This document shows positions 18,879-27,769 of a DNA stretch of 64,000 nt, piece after piece. Under the pieces are notes generated by a model, which was not told where the DNA came from, searched no databases, and saw nothing but the letters and a program-made list of their open reading frames with translations. This DNA comes from Psychrobacter urativorans (lineage in GTDB: Bacteria; Pseudomonadota; Gammaproteobacteria; Pseudomonadales; Moraxellaceae): assembly GCF_904846675.1 (NCBI RefSeq), contig NZ_CAJHBT010000008.1:39820-103819 (forward strand), in the 5' to 3' direction. Both the position numbers and the translations under genes were made by a program. Position 1 is the stretch's first letter, and each line of letters begins with the position of its first letter.

Positions 18879-19727
18879 ATGACCCAACAAATGAATGATA
18901 CTGTTATCAATAATACTCTAATTAGTAAAACCCTGATAGCCGCCGACTATAATCCCACTCATGAAGCCATGCTAGCGCGTACTTTAGAACGCATCGCCTT
19001 AAAAAAAGAACAAGGCTTGCGCACACCTGATGAGCTATGGATTGTCGATCATAACGATGTTTATACTCTTGGACAAGCTGGCAGAGAAGAGCATATCTTG
19101 CAGCGTACCGATACGCCTATTATTAAAACTGATCGCGGTGGACAAGTCACCTGGCACGGTCATGGACAGCTGGTCGTTTATTGGCTGTTTGATTTGCATA
19201 GTCTGGGCTGGAGCGTGCGCAACTTAGTCTCCCATGCCGAGCAAGCAATAGAAGATGTGGTCAATGCTTGCCTAAGTCATTATTCAGCACCCAATGATAC
19301 GCATAGTAAAATCAGCGCGCATGCCCGCCGTGATGCTCCAGGCGTATATTTATATGCGAATTCGTCTGACAGTACTGACAAGCTTGATAGCGAAAATGGT
19401 GACGAACGCTCTCATACGCCAGCTGCTGATGATGATAGTAGCGCTATTATGCTCGGTAAAATTGCCTCGCTGGGCTTTAAGATCAAGCATGGCTTTAGCT
19501 ACCACGGTATTGCGCTCAATATCAATTGTGATTTGTCCGCCTTTAATGCTATTAATCCTTGTGGTTATGCTGGAATGCAAATGCTAAGGTTGTCAGACTT
19601 TTCGACAATAAATGAGAATATCAATGAATTACTAAGCTATGAGCAAATCACCCAAAAACTCATCGATAATATCACTCAGCGTCACTCAGGATTAATCGAG
19701 TTACGCCTAACAGCCTCCTCTAAATAG
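18879..19727 (+). CDS. lipB: Octanoyltransferase LipB
   Basis: It transfers octanoyl from acyl carrier protein to lipoyl domains, the first step of lipoate synthesis. The motif [18 protein letters not shown] (residues 85-102) holds the conserved His. [13 protein letters not shown] carries the catalytic lysine (about 194) and INPCGYAGM the nucleophilic cysteine (about 228). The protein is 282 residues, against roughly 210-250 usually. The excess is an acidic low-complexity insertion at about 161-188, between DAPGVYLY and MLGKIAS, exactly before the catalytic Lys strand. The essential residues are intact. It is a single plus-strand gene. Confidence 0.94.
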   Translation: MTQQMNDTVINNTLISKTLIAADYNPTHEAMLARTLERIALKKEQGLRTPDELWIVDHNDVYTLGQAGREEHILQRTDTPIIKTDRGGQVTWHGHGQLVVYWLFDLHSLGWSVRNLVSHAEQAIEDVVNACLSHYSAPNDTHSKISAHARRDAPGVYLYANSSDSTDKLDSENGDERSHTPAADDDSSAIMLGKIASLGFKIKHGFSYHGIALNINCDLSAFNAINPCGYAGMQMLRLSDFSTINENINELLSYEQITQKLIDNITQRHSGLIELRLTASSK

Positions 19728-19832
19728 AGACTTAACCATAATATTTATAGCGGATTTAACATGCTGAGTCTTATTCTGCATAATATCGTGCCCGCTTAGA
19801 CTTAAGCATAACGAGAAAAACGAATCCAAACT

Positions 19833-19841
19833 TGTTATACT
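19833..19841 (+). promoter_or_regulatory. Extended -10 promoter candidate for ppa
   Basis: TGTTATACT (TG, one base, TATACT) lies 152 nt before the ppa start. No convincing -35 box precedes it, as is common for extended -10 promoters. The implied leader is about 145 nt. Confidence 0.4.
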
Positions 19842-19992
19842 CACAGGCGACACAAATTAGTCGCAGCAATATCTATCCTTGCCGTGCCTATAGTTTTTTG
19901 CTTAACCATAAGATAAATGGCAAGCAAGATTATTATTTTTACCAATCCTCTATCTTTCAACCATTCATAACAAAAGCAGCTAGGAGTACTTT

Positions 19993-20523
19993 ATGGCAGA
20001 TTTTAATAAAATTTTAGATGCAGGCGACGTCGACAGCGGTATCATTAACGTGGTCGTTGAAATTCCAACGGGCAGCAATCAAAAGATCGAATGGAAACGC
20101 GAGTTGGCCGTATTTGAGCTGGACCGTATTGACCCACAGATTTTTGCTAAACCTTGCAACTATGGTTTTATCCCGCAAACCCTTGATGAAGATGGCGATG
20201 AGCTTGACACGCTAATCATCACTGAGCATCCTTTAACTACGGGGATTTTCTTAAAAGCCAAAGTTATCGGTATAATGAAATTCGTCGATGATGGCGAAGT
20301 CGATGACAAAGTAGTAGTCGTTCCCGCCGATGATCGTAACAACGGCAACGCTTATAACAGTTTAGAAGACCTACCTGAGCAGCTGATTAAGCAGTTACAT
20401 TTCCACTTCAGCCACTATAAAGATCTTAAGAAAAAAGGCAGCACCGTGGTCGAATCATGGGGCGATGTGGCTGAAGCGAAAGAAGTAATTAAAAAATCTA
20501 TCCAACGCTGGAAAGACAAGTAA
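19993..20523 (+). CDS. ppa: Inorganic pyrophosphatase (family I)
   Basis: It hydrolyses pyrophosphate to phosphate in the cytoplasm. The 176-residue hexameric-type family I enzyme shows CNYGFIPQTLDEDGDELDTL, which contains the three metal-binding aspartates, and the surrounding substrate-binding lysines and tyrosines. HFHFSHYKDLKKKGSTV near the C-terminus also fits. ATG at 19993 has AGGAG 8 nt upstream. A strong terminator follows at 20562. Confidence 0.95.
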   Translation: MADFNKILDAGDVDSGIINVVVEIPTGSNQKIEWKRELAVFELDRIDPQIFAKPCNYGFIPQTLDEDGDELDTLIITEHPLTTGIFLKAKVIGIMKFVDDGEVDDKVVVVPADDRNNGNAYNSLEDLPEQLIKQLHFHFSHYKDLKKKGSTVVESWGDVAEAKEVIKKSIQRWKDK

Positions 20524-20561
20524 GTCATCATTTTTTATAAAAATAGTCGCACCCAAATTTG

Positions 20562-20594
20562 CCGCAATCATCGAAATGATTGCGGTATTTTTTT
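20562..20594 (+). terminator. Rho-independent terminator after ppa
   Basis: CCGCAATCAT pairs perfectly with ATGATTGCGG across CGAA, a stable tetraloop, followed by a T-rich run. Confidence 0.9.
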
Positions 20595-20705
20595 GCATAC
20601 GTTTTATGTGTATAAAGTTGCTGATATAAAGTTGCTATAATAACTTATATTATAAGTACGCATGTTCGCGCCAGTAGACGATAAGAATAACCATAAAGGA
20701 TAACC

Positions 20706-21173
20706 ATGTTCAACTCTGATCCCAACTTAAAACCAATAGACGCCAAGCTGCCCAAAGCCGTCATGATGATGATCGAAAAGAACAACCTAGTGATGGCCAT
20801 TAAAACCTTAGCTGAAGATGAAAATATCAGTATGGACGCTGCAAAAGTCCGTATTGATGCTTATGAGACTGAGCTTAAGGTGAAGCAGCAGCAAAAACTA
20901 ACCACTATTGCCAGTAAACAAGGGATTCCGAACGAGGCGCTGAGCTTTGATAGAGAGCAGTCCGACAAGATTCACCAAGAGCAACTGATTAAAAATCGGG
21001 TTAAGACCACTCCCGATGAACAAGGCTTTAAAAGTCTGCAAAGCGGCGTTGATAGTCAACTCAATAATTTAGGTTATAAAAAGCGGCTCATACCCTATTG
21101 GGCCAAGCGGCTATTAGTTATTGCTATCATCATGGCAGGCCTGTTTTTGATATTATGGAACATCTTTGGTTAG
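20706..21173 (+). CDS. Hypothetical tail-anchored protein with L7/L12-like motif
   Basis: A 155-residue protein. Residues 24-53 (NKNNLVMAIKTLAEDENISMD region) resemble the short helical element at the C-terminal domain of ribosomal protein L7/L12, which also occurs in small bacterial membrane proteins: N-x-x-x-A-I-K...E...S...A-K. A charged middle follows, and a single membrane helix lies at the C-terminus (about 135-153, LLVIAIIMAGLFLILWNIF), so the protein should be tail-anchored with its bulk in the cytoplasm. No function is known to me. It is a single gene after ppa, with a shared bidirectional terminator before dusB. Confidence 0.65.
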   Translation: MFNSDPNLKPIDAKLPKAVMMMIEKNNLVMAIKTLAEDENISMDAAKVRIDAYETELKVKQQQKLTTIASKQGIPNEALSFDREQSDKIHQEQLIKNRVKTTPDEQGFKSLQSGVDSQLNNLGYKKRLIPYWAKRLLVIAIIMAGLFLILWNIFG

Positions 21174-21229
21174 CTGAATCTTCAGATTCATGAGCCATTA
21201 TTAAGATGATTTTATATTAAAGCGGATTT

Positions 21230-21265
21230 AAATAACTTCAAAACTGTTGAGCTCTGAAGTTATTT
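21230..21265. terminator. Bidirectional terminator between the tail-anchored protein gene and dusB
   Basis: AAATAACTTCA (21230-21240) pairs exactly with TGAAGTTATTT (21255-21265), with a 14-nt loop. T-rich and A-rich flanks suit both directions for these convergent genes. Confidence 0.7.
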
Positions 21266-21275
21266 AACTTTAAAA

Positions 21276-22286
21276 TCATTCATGAGCACGCAGAAACTCT
21301 GCTACCACGCGGAACTGTCCAGCGGTGCTCTCTTCACCATACATCGCTTGGCGAAAGGCGTTAGAATTAGGAATACCCGTGGTATACCAAGCGATATGCT
21401 TGCGGGCGATACGGCAGCCTGAATATTCGCCGTAGAAGTCATACAGCTCTTGCAAATGAGCCAGTACAATCTCTTTAATCTCGCTGACACTAGGTGCAGC
21501 AAGCATCTCGCCAGTACGCAAGAAGTGCTCAATATCGCGAAATATCCATGGCTGTCCTTGCGCAGCGCGCCCTATCATCACCGCATCACAGCCGGTTAAC
21601 TCATAAACGCGCTGGGCTTTTTGCGCGCTATCAATATCACCATTAGCAATTACTGGAATACTGATGCTTTCTTTAACTTCGCGAATCAGCTCGTAGCGCG
21701 CCTCCCCAGTATACATATCTTCGCGGGTGCGCCCATGAATCGCAATGGCGGCAATACCTGCCTGCTCAGCACGGCGCGCCACTCGCAGGATGTTCTCGCG
21801 TCCGTTTTCATAGCCCAGTCGCGTCTTTAACGTTACGGGTGTATTAACGGCATTGACTGCGGTATCGAGCAAGCGCGCAACCAAGTCTTCATCTTGTAAT
21901 AGTGCTGAACCTGCCAGCTTACGGCAGACTTTTTTAGCTGGACAGCCCATATTAATATCAATAATCTGTGCACCATTATCGATCTGATAGCGGGCCGCTT
22001 CAGCTAATTTATCGGGTTCTGCTCCCGCTATTTGTGCTGAGATGGGCGCAATTTCACCGTCGAAATTGGCACGATATAGCGATTTTTTACGCGCATAAAG
22101 CGCGGTATCGGCAATTATCATTTCACTAACGGCATGACCAGCACCAAACGACTTACACAGTTTACGAAAGGGATTGTCAGTTACCCCTGCCATCGGTGCC
22201 ACTATTAAACGGTTTTCAATCGTTAATCCGCCAATTATCAATGGCTGCAATAAAGGATGGTCATTATTATTTTTTACTTGCAGCAT
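21276..22286 (-). CDS. dusB: tRNA-dihydrouridine synthase B
   Basis: An FMN enzyme that reduces uridine in the tRNA D-loop. Signatures: LIVAPMAGVTDNPFRKLC (FMN binding), DINMGCPAKKVCRKLAGSAL (catalytic Cys), IAAIAIHGRTREDMYTGEA, and PVIANGDIDS with VMIGRAAQGQPWIF. I chose the ATG at 22284-22286, giving about 336 residues, close to the usual DusB length and with AGG 7 nt upstream. Longer starts (ATG at 22334 or TTG at 22364) would put the start against or inside a terminator hairpin and lack a ribosome site. No fis gene follows, unlike in enterobacteria. Confidence 0.92.
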   Translation of the reverse strand: MLQVKNNNDHPLLQPLIIGGLTIENRLIVAPMAGVTDNPFRKLCKSFGAGHAVSEMIIADTALYARKKSLYRANFDGEIAPISAQIAGAEPDKLAEAARYQIDNGAQIIDINMGCPAKKVCRKLAGSALLQDEDLVARLLDTAVNAVNTPVTLKTRLGYENGRENILRVARRAEQAGIAAIAIHGRTREDMYTGEARYELIREVKESISIPVIANGDIDSAQKAQRVYELTGCDAVMIGRAAQGQPWIFRDIEHFLRTGEMLAAPSVSEIKEIVLAHLQELYDFYGEYSGCRIARKHIAWYTTGIPNSNAFRQAMYGEESTAGQFRVVAEFLRAHE

Positions 22287-22334
22287 AGAGTTACCTGCTG
22301 GTGGAGAACGATCATCTGAAGTATTTATAGACAT

Positions 22335-22370
22335 AAAAAACGGCTTGATTTGCAATGAAAACAAGCCGTT
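22335..22370 (-). terminator. Rho-independent terminator after the first BetT copy
   Basis: On the minus strand AACGGCTTG pairs with CAAGCCGTT around a 14-nt loop and is followed by a T-run. It lies 46 bp past the BetT stop and directly before dusB, so dusB probably needs its own promoter. Confidence 0.8.
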
Positions 22371-22416
22371 ATTCTATGCATTCTTACGCATATTGCAAGT
22401 TATTAACCTGAATAAC

Positions 22417-24462
22417 TTATTTATCAAACACACTACCCTGCTCTAAGGTAATATCATCATCGTGCTCCTGCATACGCCACGGCAAAGTATCTGGTGAGAT
22501 ATTTATGAAGTGTAAGTATTTCTCAAACTGATCAATGATGTCATTAATGACTGCGTCAGACTCATAACCATATAAATCATAGATCTGACCGCCACGTCGC
22601 AGGTACACTTCAGCGCGATGGTCATGCTGTTGCGCTAACTCATCCGCGCCCTCCTCAGTATAATAATCCGGTGCCTCATGCTCAGACAAGCGAACCTCAT
22701 ACCAAAACTCAACATCATCACCGCGTTGTAGCTCTAATACCACACGATTATTGACCACATCATAATTGACCTCAGTCGTCCAGCCGGTTTCCCCAAACTT
22801 GGTAGACACTTCGACCATTGATGGCATCACTATTTCTTTAATATAACTCAAAACCTTATCACGCGTTGGCTGATCATTAAGATAATCAATCCGGTCACGC
22901 CATGATGATAGCTTAAGCAGATGCGGCGGTATCCTATTATTGCTCCCTAAGCTTTGATTACGATACCCTTCAATTCGCAATGCCTTCCACATGCCAAACA
23001 TCGCCATCAGCATAATAATTGCAAATGGTAGCGCACTGACGATAGCCGCCGTTTGTAGCGCTGTCAGGCCACCTGCGAGCAGTAATACGGAGGCGACCAA
23101 CCCTTCCGCCACCACCCAAAATGTGCGCTGCCATGCTGGTGTATCGCTGCGACCGCCTGCTGCTAATGAATCAATGACCAAGGAGCCTGAATCTGACGAG
23201 GTTATAAAAAAAGTGATAATCAGCATCACTGCGAGTGAAGACACAATTTGGGTAAAGGGTAAGTTTTCCAATAATTTAAATAAGGCAATCGCTTGGTTGT
23301 CTTGTACATCAGTGATTAATGAGGTGTAACCATCAACCATAATCATATGTAGCGCCGTATCCCCAAACACTGCAAACCAGAAAAAGGTAAAGAGGGTTGG
23401 TACCAACATCACACCAACAATAAACTCACGAATAGTGCGACCACGGCTAATTTTGGCAATAAACAGACCGACGAAAGGCGCCCACGAAATTGTCCATGCA
23501 AAGATAAATAGCGTCCAGTTACTAATCCAGTCACTGAGCCGATAAGCTTGCAAGCTAAAGGTACGCTCGACGATACTGCCAAGATAGCTGCCCGTATTTT
23601 CCATGAAGGCATTCAGAATAAAGATGGTCGGCCCAACGATAAACACAAACAGCATTAGCGCCGTCGCTAGTCCCATATTCAAAATAGAGAGCCGCTTCAC
23701 ACCTTTATCCATCCCAGCAAGCACTGATACCAGTGCCGCTGCGGTGATTAACGCGATAGCGATGACCTGTACTGTACTATTAACCGGAATCAAATCGGGT
23801 AGCAGATAGTTTAACCCGGCATTAATTTGTGAGACAGAAATGCCTAAGCTGGTTGCCAGACCAAACATAGTACCCAAAATCGCAAACACATCCACCGTAT
23901 GTCCTATAGGACCATAGATTTTGTCGCCAATGATAGGATACAAGGTTGAACGCATGGACAATGGCAGTCCGTGACGAAAGGAGAAATAGGCTAACGTTAA
24001 CGCAACCACAGCGTTAATGGCCCAAATATGAAAACCCCAATGGAAATAAGCAATCTGCATCGCCTCTTTTGCTGCCGCAATAGTCTGCGGATCCGACAGT
24101 GGCGGACTGGCAAAATGTAGTATGGGCTCCGCGACCCCAAAGAACAGTAATGCAATCCCGTAACCAGCTGAAAACAACATCGCAAACCATTCGCCAAATT
24201 TATATTCTGGCTCCGCATGATCCGGCCCCAGCTTAATACTGCCATAAGGCGAAAATGCCAGCACAATAATAAACATCAAAAACAATGCCGTTGCCAGCAA
24301 ATAAAACCAGCCAAAGGTGTCAGTCATAAAATTAAGCACGTTACCAAATAACGCGCCAGCCGCCTCGGGATTAAGAGAGGTACCTATGACCAGCAGTATA
24401 ATAATGACTGCTGCCGGTACAAATACTGGCAGCAGAATAGTAGATCGGGGAAGCTTACTCAT
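22417..24462 (-). CDS. betT: BCCT-family choline/betaine transporter, BetT type (copy 1)
   Basis: A 681-residue BCCT carrier with 12 predicted membrane helices followed by a long cytoplasmic C-terminal domain (about 170 residues), as in E. coli BetT. Visible BCCT signatures are SAGYGIALLFFGVAEPI, HWGFHIWAINAVVALTLA, YPIIGDKIYGPIGHTVD and WTISWAPFVGLFIAKISRGR, the last being the substrate-box helix region. High-affinity proton-coupled choline uptake is the likely role; betaine uptake is possible. It is a close tandem paralogue of the gene at 24725-26770. No betA/betB/betI is present here. Copy 1 differs in the helix after HIWAI (NAVVAL against YGVVGL), so substrate preference may differ. Confidence 0.9.
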   Translation of the reverse strand: MSKLPRSTILLPVFVPAAVIIILLVIGTSLNPEAAGALFGNVLNFMTDTFGWFYLLATALFLMFIIVLAFSPYGSIKLGPDHAEPEYKFGEWFAMLFSAGYGIALLFFGVAEPILHFASPPLSDPQTIAAAKEAMQIAYFHWGFHIWAINAVVALTLAYFSFRHGLPLSMRSTLYPIIGDKIYGPIGHTVDVFAILGTMFGLATSLGISVSQINAGLNYLLPDLIPVNSTVQVIAIALITAAALVSVLAGMDKGVKRLSILNMGLATALMLFVFIVGPTIFILNAFMENTGSYLGSIVERTFSLQAYRLSDWISNWTLFIFAWTISWAPFVGLFIAKISRGRTIREFIVGVMLVPTLFTFFWFAVFGDTALHMIMVDGYTSLITDVQDNQAIALFKLLENLPFTQIVSSLAVMLIITFFITSSDSGSLVIDSLAAGGRSDTPAWQRTFWVVAEGLVASVLLLAGGLTALQTAAIVSALPFAIIMLMAMFGMWKALRIEGYRNQSLGSNNRIPPHLLKLSSWRDRIDYLNDQPTRDKVLSYIKEIVMPSMVEVSTKFGETGWTTEVNYDVVNNRVVLELQRGDDVEFWYEVRLSEHEAPDYYTEEGADELAQQHDHRAEVYLRRGGQIYDLYGYESDAVINDIIDQFEKYLHFINISPDTLPWRMQEHDDDITLEQGSVFDK

Positions 24463-24621
24463 AAAACGGTCTCACAGAAATAAAATCTTTAAACAGACTT
24501 TGAATATCAGCCTCTAAAAAGAGTTTTCCTCAAAGTATTAAAGCATATTTGATAATCACAAATAGACGCTATCGATGGTTAAAACTGTCTCGGAACAAGG
24601 TTGGGTCTATTGCTATACAAC

Positions 24622-24651
24622 AAAAAAGGCAACTTGTCAGCTGCCTTTTTT
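24622..24651 (-). terminator. Terminator after the second BetT copy (duplicated element)
   Basis: On the minus strand GGCAGCT pairs with AGTTGCC (one G-T) across GACA, followed by six T. The first 24 bp (24622-24645) are identical to 26978-27001, the terminator downstream of the HIT gene. Confidence 0.85.
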
Positions 24652-24724
24652 GTTTGTTGGAAAAACTAAGCATTTAATACTAAAACTTTAAAAAAATCAA
24701 TTAAATCATACCTCAGTAAAGACT

Positions 24725-26770
24725 TTATTTATCAAATACACTGCCTTGTTCCAGCGTAATATCATCATCATGCTCTTGCATACGCCACGGTAGACTGTCT
24801 GGCGAGACATTTAAGAAGTGTAAGTACTTCTCAAATTGGTCAATAATGTCATTAATGACTGCCTCGGACTCATAGCCATACAAGTCATAAGTCTGACCAC
24901 CACGGCGCAGATAAACCTCAGCGCGATGATGATGCTCTTGCGACAAGTCATTGGCCATGTCCTCTGTATAGTAGTCCGGTATATCATGCTCAGATAATCG
25001 CACCTCATACCAAAACTCGATATCCTCGCCGCGTTGTAACTCTAGTACCGCCCGATTATTAGCGGCATCATAATTGACATCAGTCGTCCAGCCGGTTTCC
25101 ACAAACTTAGCAGATACCTCAATCATTGAAGGCATGATCACTTCTTGGATATAGCTTAAGACTTTATCGCGAGTTGGCTGTTCGGTTATATAATCAATAC
25201 GATCACGCCATGCAGACGGCTTGAGCAAATGCGGCGGCAGTCTGTTATCGTTGCCAAGACTTTGGTTACGATGTCCTTCAATTCGCAATGCCTTCCACAT
25301 GCCAAATATAGAAATAAGGATAATAATCGCAAAGGGTAATGCACTCACAACGGCGGCGGTTTGCAAGGCCGTTAGACCACCAGCAAGAAGTAGCACAGCT
25401 GCCACAGCCCCTTCAGTTATTACCCAAAACGAGCGCTGCCACCATGGCGTATCACTACGTCCACCAGCAGCCAACGAATCAATAACTAATGAGCCTGAAT
25501 CCGATGAGGTCACAAAGAAGGTAATGATTAATAATACCGTTAATGAAGAAACAAACTCAGTAAAGGGTAAGTTTTCTAACAATTTAAATAAGGCAATCGC
25601 TTGGTTATTTTGCACATCAGAAATTAATGAGGTGTAGCCATCATACATAATCATATGTAGCGCGGTATCGCCGAACACTGCAAACCAAAAGAAGGTAAAG
25701 ATGGTTGGTACCAACATCACACCGACTACAAACTCTCGAATGGTGCGACCACGGCTAATCTTGGCGATAAACAGACCGACAAACGGCGACCATGCAATCG
25801 TCCATGCAAAGATAAATAGCGTCCAGTTACTGATCCAATCACTGAGCTGATACGCCTGTAAGCTAAAGGTACGCTCAACAATATTGCCCAAATAGCCACC
25901 AGTATTTTCCATAAAGGCATTCAGGATAAATATGGTCGGACCCACGATAAATACAAACAACATCAGCGCAGTCGCTAGCAACATGTTCAGAATAGACAGC
26001 CGCTTTACGCCTTTATCCATCCCTGCCAGCACCGATACCAGAGCCGCTGCAGTAACCAGCGCAATAATAATGACTTGGACCGTGGTACTCACCGGAATCA
26101 TATCTGGCAGCAAATAGTTTAAACCGGCATTAATTTGCGATACCGACAGCCCTAAGCTGGTTGCAAGTCCAAACATGGTACCCAAAATCGCAAACACATC
26201 CACCGTATGCCCGATAGGGCCATAGATTTTGTCCCCGATTATAGGATATAAGGTTGAGCGTATCGATAATGGCAAGCCATGACGAAAGGAGAAATACGCC
26301 AGTGACAACCCTACTACCCCGTAAATGGCCCAAATATGAAAGCCCCAATGAAAATAAGCAATTTGCATCGCTTCTTTTGCTGCTGCAATAGTCTGCGGAT
26401 CCGACAGTGGCGGACTGGCAAAATGTAGCACAGGCTCAGCGACCCCAAAGAACAATAAGGCAATGCCGTAACCCGCTGAGAATAGCATGGCAAACCACTC
26501 GAGGAATTTGTATTCCGCCTCAGCATGGTCAGGCCCGAGCTTAATACTACCATAAGGCGAAAATGCCAATACGATAATAAACATTAAAAATATGGCGACT
26601 GCCAGCATGTAGAACCACCCAAAAGTATCGGTGGTAAAGTTCAGCACGGTGCTAAACAATTCACCAGCAGCTTCAGGGTTAATAGCGGTGCCAATCACTA
26701 ACAACAACATAATGATAGCTGCCGGCACAAATACCGGCAGCAAAATAGTGGAGCGTGAGAGCTTACTCAT
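24725..26770 (-). CDS. betT: BCCT-family choline/betaine transporter, BetT type (copy 2)
   Basis: Same architecture as copy 1: 12 helices, then a long soluble C-terminal domain with the tail YEVRLSEHDIPDYYTED and an end identical to copy 1 (DDDITLEQGSVFDK). By eye about nine in ten residues match over the first 220. The helix after HIWAI reads YGVVGLSLAYFSFRH, which is closer to E. coli BetT (AIYALVGLALAYFSYRH) than copy 1 is. ATG at 26770 is chosen, with GAGG about 12 nt upstream; a TTG six codons earlier is unlikely. Together with ProX-W/ProV this gives three osmolyte importers within 13 kb. Different C-terminal domains could set different osmotic activation. Confidence 0.9.
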   Translation of the reverse strand: MSKLSRSTILLPVFVPAAIIMLLLVIGTAINPEAAGELFSTVLNFTTDTFGWFYMLAVAIFLMFIIVLAFSPYGSIKLGPDHAEAEYKFLEWFAMLFSAGYGIALLFFGVAEPVLHFASPPLSDPQTIAAAKEAMQIAYFHWGFHIWAIYGVVGLSLAYFSFRHGLPLSIRSTLYPIIGDKIYGPIGHTVDVFAILGTMFGLATSLGLSVSQINAGLNYLLPDMIPVSTTVQVIIIALVTAAALVSVLAGMDKGVKRLSILNMLLATALMLFVFIVGPTIFILNAFMENTGGYLGNIVERTFSLQAYQLSDWISNWTLFIFAWTIAWSPFVGLFIAKISRGRTIREFVVGVMLVPTIFTFFWFAVFGDTALHMIMYDGYTSLISDVQNNQAIALFKLLENLPFTEFVSSLTVLLIITFFVTSSDSGSLVIDSLAAGGRSDTPWWQRSFWVITEGAVAAVLLLAGGLTALQTAAVVSALPFAIIILISIFGMWKALRIEGHRNQSLGNDNRLPPHLLKPSAWRDRIDYITEQPTRDKVLSYIQEVIMPSMIEVSAKFVETGWTTDVNYDAANNRAVLELQRGEDIEFWYEVRLSEHDIPDYYTEDMANDLSQEHHHRAEVYLRRGGQTYDLYGYESEAVINDIIDQFEKYLHFLNVSPDSLPWRMQEHDDDITLEQGSVFDK

Positions 26771-26977
26771 AAAAAGGGGTTTCCTCAAAGCAAAAGCGCC
26801 TAATTTAAATGACTTTAAATAACCAATCTTATATTAAGAAAGTGAAATCACTAAGGCGCAAGGGGCGATAATGCCCAAATAAAAGTAATGTGTACCATAA
26901 TCTTGCCGTGAACCCCAGCGCAGCTTGATATTTGTAACACTATTTTAACGAATATTACATGACTGTTACCCAGCAAT

Positions 26978-27003
26978 AAAAAAGGCAACTTGTCAGCTGC
27001 CTC
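26978..27003 (-). terminator. Terminator after the HIT gene (first copy of the duplicated element)
   Basis: It has the same hairpin arms as at 24622-24651 and keeps the T-run on the minus strand, but the matching A-tract on the far side has changed (CATTATA instead of a T-run on the plus strand). Confidence 0.75.
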
Positions 27004-27085
27004 ATTATACCCATTAAAAAACTTAGACTATTCTGCTAAAATTTTAAAAATCAATAGCATTACTCGCTATCTCATTATTCGTAAA

Positions 27086-27532
27086 TTAGGCATTAATCAC
27101 AGCGGCAAGCTGTTTAGCAGTAGCAGCAAGTTTTGCATGGTCAGCTTCTGTCGCCGCATGACGTCCCAGCTCATGAATATTGGTAGGAATAAGATGCACA
27201 TGATAGTGAAAGACGGTTTGTCCTGCCTGTGCGCCATTTAACTGCATTTGGATAATACCTTCACGCGCGAAGACTTGACGCTGGGCTAGCATGACTTTCT
27301 TGGACGTCATGAGTACAGCAGCGGCGTACTCGGGTTCAAGGTCACCCAAATCAATGGCTTTTTGCTTCGGTATTACTAATACATGACCTTCTGCTTGTGG
27401 CATAATATCCATAAAGGCCAACGTTTTGTCATCTTCATAAACCTTGTGGCATGGAATATCGCCATTAAGCATTTTGGCAAAGAGGTTGTTGTCGTCATAA
27501 GCGGCTTGGGTATTATTACTAGGCTGGCTCAT
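27086..27532 (-). CDS. HIT family protein (Hint-type)
   Basis: A 148-residue histidine-triad protein. FHYHVHLIPT is the H-x-H-x-H triad near the C-terminus. The N-terminal part, NLFAKMLNGDIPCHKVYEDD, and AFMDIMPQAEGHVLVIPK are typical of the Hint branch. These dimeric enzymes hydrolyse AMP-lysine or AMP-N bonds; the physiological substrate is not established. A single minus-strand gene, followed by a terminator that is duplicated downstream of BetT copy 2. Confidence 0.9.
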   Translation of the reverse strand: MSQPSNNTQAAYDDNNLFAKMLNGDIPCHKVYEDDKTLAFMDIMPQAEGHVLVIPKQKAIDLGDLEPEYAAAVLMTSKKVMLAQRQVFAREGIIQMQLNGAQAGQTVFHYHVHLIPTNIHELGRHAATEADHAKLAATAKQLAAVINA

Positions 27533-27769
27533 TGAATTATCCCTTCATTAGTTATTCATTATCGGTATGGTGTATGTTAGCTAGAATATAATGGACGAAA
27601 CTCTATGACAGTACAAGTTACGCTTTTATAAGCGTTTAAACGTTAGAATTGACATAAAGCATGCGTTTGTAAGGCAGATGATAACGTCGATTGTTTAAAT
27701 ACGCTAATTTATTGATGAATATGGCGGTTTAAATGTTATATTAAGGTATTACCTTTCTAACCTACGTTT

